The notes below the pieces were generated by a model. That model had not been told where the DNA came from. It worked only from the letters and a program-made list of their open reading frames with translations, and did no database searches. Of a stretch of 64,000 nt of DNA, positions 62,670-64,000 are shown piece by piece. The DNA comes from Microbacterium sp. p3-SID336 (GTDB lineage Bacteria; Actinomycetota; Actinomycetes; Actinomycetales; Microbacteriaceae). Made by a program: the position numbers and the translations under genes. Numbering within the stretch: position 1 is the first letter of the stretch; the number at the start of each line of letters is the position of its first letter. The stretch spans positions 62,001 through 126,000 of the forward strand of contig NZ_JALXPE010000001.1 in the NCBI RefSeq assembly GCF_025143365.1, written 5' to 3'.

Positions 62670-63358
62670 CGGGTGCCCTCCGCCACAGCGGCGCGAGCGT
62701 CGAAGAGCTCGACGAGGTCTCCGGCCAGCCTGCCGTCCAGCGTCGGCCAGAGTTCGTGGGCGCCGAGCCCGTCCAACGGCACGATGTGCGGCACGCCGAG
62801 CGTCAGCGCCCCGGACGCGAGGCCCGCGCGCAGACCCGTCGGGGAGTCCTCGATCACGACGACCTCCGCGATGTCCACGTCGAGCAGCGCCGCCGCCTGC
62901 AGATACGGCTCGGGGTGCGGCTTCGGATTGTCCACATCGTCACCCGCGACCACCACATCGAACGCCTCGAACTCGATGAGGTCGACGACGTCGAGCGCCA
63001 TCCGCCGCAGCGACATGGTGACGAGACCCGTCGGGATGCCCGCGGCTCGGAGGTCGTGCAGCAGCTCGCGAGCGCCGGGGCGGAACGGCACGCCCTGCGT
63101 GCGCAGCGCCTGCTGGACGGAATCGGTGAGATGGGAGACGATCGCCTCCGGCTCCATCGCGACACCCGCTCCCTGCAGGATCACCGCGCTGTCGATCAGG
63201 CCGCTGCCGACCAGCTGCAGTGCGTCTTCATGACTCCACGAGCCACCGAACGACTCGACCAGTGCGGTCTCCGCCGCCATCCAGTACGGCTCGGTGTCGA
63301 CGAGTGTTCCATCCATGTCCCAGAGGACTGCGCGGGGCTTTCTGCTCACTGAACCCAT
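62666..63358 (-). CDS. HAD-family phosphatase
   Basis: A 230-residue subfamily IA haloacid-dehalogenase-like hydrolase. Motif I LWDMDGTLVDTEPYW with the nucleophile Asp, motif II VTMS, the Lys in DNPKPHPEPYL and motif IV IEDSPTGLRAG, plus an alpha-helical cap between motifs I and II. Substrate probably a sugar phosphate. First gene of the long minus operon; ATG 63358 used, GTG 63343 possible. Confidence 0.85.
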   Translation of the reverse strand: MGSVSRKPRAVLWDMDGTLVDTEPYWMAAETALVESFGGSWSHEDALQLVGSGLIDSAVILQGAGVAMEPEAIVSHLTDSVQQALRTQGVPFRPGARELLHDLRAAGIPTGLVTMSLRRMALDVVDLIEFEAFDVVVAGDDVDNPKPHPEPYLQAAALLDVDIAEVVVIEDSPTGLRAGLASGALTLGVPHIVPLDGLGAHELWPTLDGRLAGDLVELFDARAAVAEGTR

Positions 63359-63394
63359 GCTAGCCGGGGTCGCCCACGTCCCCTCGTCGCGGAC

Positions 63395-63400
63395 TAGCCT
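63395..63400 (+). promoter_or_regulatory. Candidate -10 box for the PAC2 gene
   Basis: TAGCCT about 37 nt before ATG 63438, which has GAAGGGAG as ribosome binding site. Confidence 0.35.
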
Positions 63401-63437
63401 GGGGGGACCGGATCCGCCAACCCGAAGGGAGCACACG

Positions 63438-64000
63438 ATGGATGTTCTCGGTCCCCGCATCGTCATCGCCGCCTTCGACGGATGGAACGACGCGGGCGAG
63501 GCGGCCAGCGGCGCGATCGCCGCCCTGCGCTCGGCCGGCGGCTACGACCTCGTGCACTCGGTGGACCCCGAGCTCTACTTCGACTACCAGTACACCCGTC
63601 CCGCGACGCGCATCGACGCCGAGGGGCGGCGTCAGCTCACCTGGCCGGAGGCCGCGCTGTGGCGACCGAAGGAACCAGGCCCAGGCCCCGAGTTCTGGCT
63701 GCTCACCGGTGCGGAACCGGCCCGTACCTGGCAGGCGTTCGCCTCCGAGTTCATCGACGTCGCGCTGCGCGACGACATCACGGGCTTCGTCACGCTCGGC
63801 GCGATGCTCTCCGACGTGCCGCACACCAGGCCCATCTCGATCTTCGCATCGAGCCAGAACGATCAGGTCCGCGAGGCGCACGGGCTGGAGCGCTCGGTCT
63901 ACGAGGGCCCCGTCGGCATCCTCAGCGTGTTCGAGCACTTCGCGGAGAACGCGGGGATCCCCTCCGTCAGCCTCTGGGCGAGCGTGCCGCACTACGTCGC
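63438..64000 (+). CDS. PAC2-family protein (3' end outside window)
   Basis: The first 187 residues are visible and the frame runs off the edge. VLGPRIVIAAFDGWNDAGEA, YFDYQYTRPATRID and ITGFVTLGAMLSDVPHTRPI are typical of the actinobacterial PAC2 family, named for similarity to eukaryotic proteasome assembly chaperones. Bacterial function unknown. Divergent from the HAD gene. Interesting because no proteasome genes are nearby. Confidence 0.88.
   Translation, partial: MDVLGPRIVIAAFDGWNDAGEAASGAIAALRSAGGYDLVHSVDPELYFDYQYTRPATRIDAEGRRQLTWPEAALWRPKEPGPGPEFWLLTGAEPARTWQAFASEFIDVALRDDITGFVTLGAMLSDVPHTRPISIFASSQNDQVREAHGLERSVYEGPVGILSVFEHFAENAGIPSVSLWASVPHYV

Overview
The window is chromosomal DNA of a high-GC actinobacterium, most likely a member of the Microbacteriaceae close to Microbacterium. 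The evidence is the housekeeping content (RbpA, PafB/PafC, PdtaR-type ANTAR regulator, HelY helicase, the Trp-associated membrane protein and the HGxxPAAW protein), a strong G/C bias at third codon positions, and many genes that appear leaderless (a TANNNT box 6-7 nt before ATG/GTG).

Layout. 1-17.5 kb is a dense + strand metabolic block: fmt (cut by the window edge), rsmB, rpe, hisE-hisG-hisF-hisI, a Trp-operon membrane protein, a small HGxxPAAW protein, trpC-trpB-trpA, lgt, gltB-gltD and pyk, mostly joined by 1-8 bp overlaps. trpE, which sits between hisI and the membrane gene in the Mycobacterium tuberculosis version of this block, is absent. 17.6-23.7 kb holds two alpha/beta hydrolases, tRNA-Leu(CAA), pdtaR, a GNAT acetyltransferase, a PaaI-type thioesterase and polA.

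25.2-35.1 kb is an integrated mobile element of about 9.86 kb. It has a large serine integrase at its right end and a 14-bp core repeat at both ends. It is inserted inside the 3' end of a DUF885 metallopeptidase gene. It supplies its own homologous C-terminus and terminator, and the original host C-terminus survives as an orphan beyond the right end. The cargo is a P22-type major capsid protein, an HNH nuclease, a HIRAN protein, a HEPN/MltR-like protein with an RNxxxH motif and zinc ribbon, a coiled-coil protein with two zinc ribbons, and several small unknown proteins. No terminase, portal, tail or replication genes are visible. It may be a capsid-encoding satellite, a defence-carrying island, or a prophage reduced to these genes. 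This is the most interesting region.

35.3-53.6 kb is ordinary accessory chromosome: a luciferase-like oxidoreductase, two MFS transporters, an SGNH hydrolase, a SUMF1-type protein, an arginase-family protein, a DUF4232 membrane protein, VOC and PNPOx-like proteins, a hydrolase beside an 18-bp tandem repeat, a methyltransferase, an AraC-VOC-UvrA-like operon, HdeD, an atypical SDR, NfeD plus a slipin, and a glycerophosphodiesterase.

53.2-64 kb holds rbpA on + and a long minus-strand operon: HAD phosphatase, trmI, an FKBP lipoprotein, pafB, pafC, tatA, tatC, helY, lnt. The order matches the M. tuberculosis locus except that the Pup-proteasome genes between trmI and pafB are missing. A PAC2-family gene runs off the right edge.
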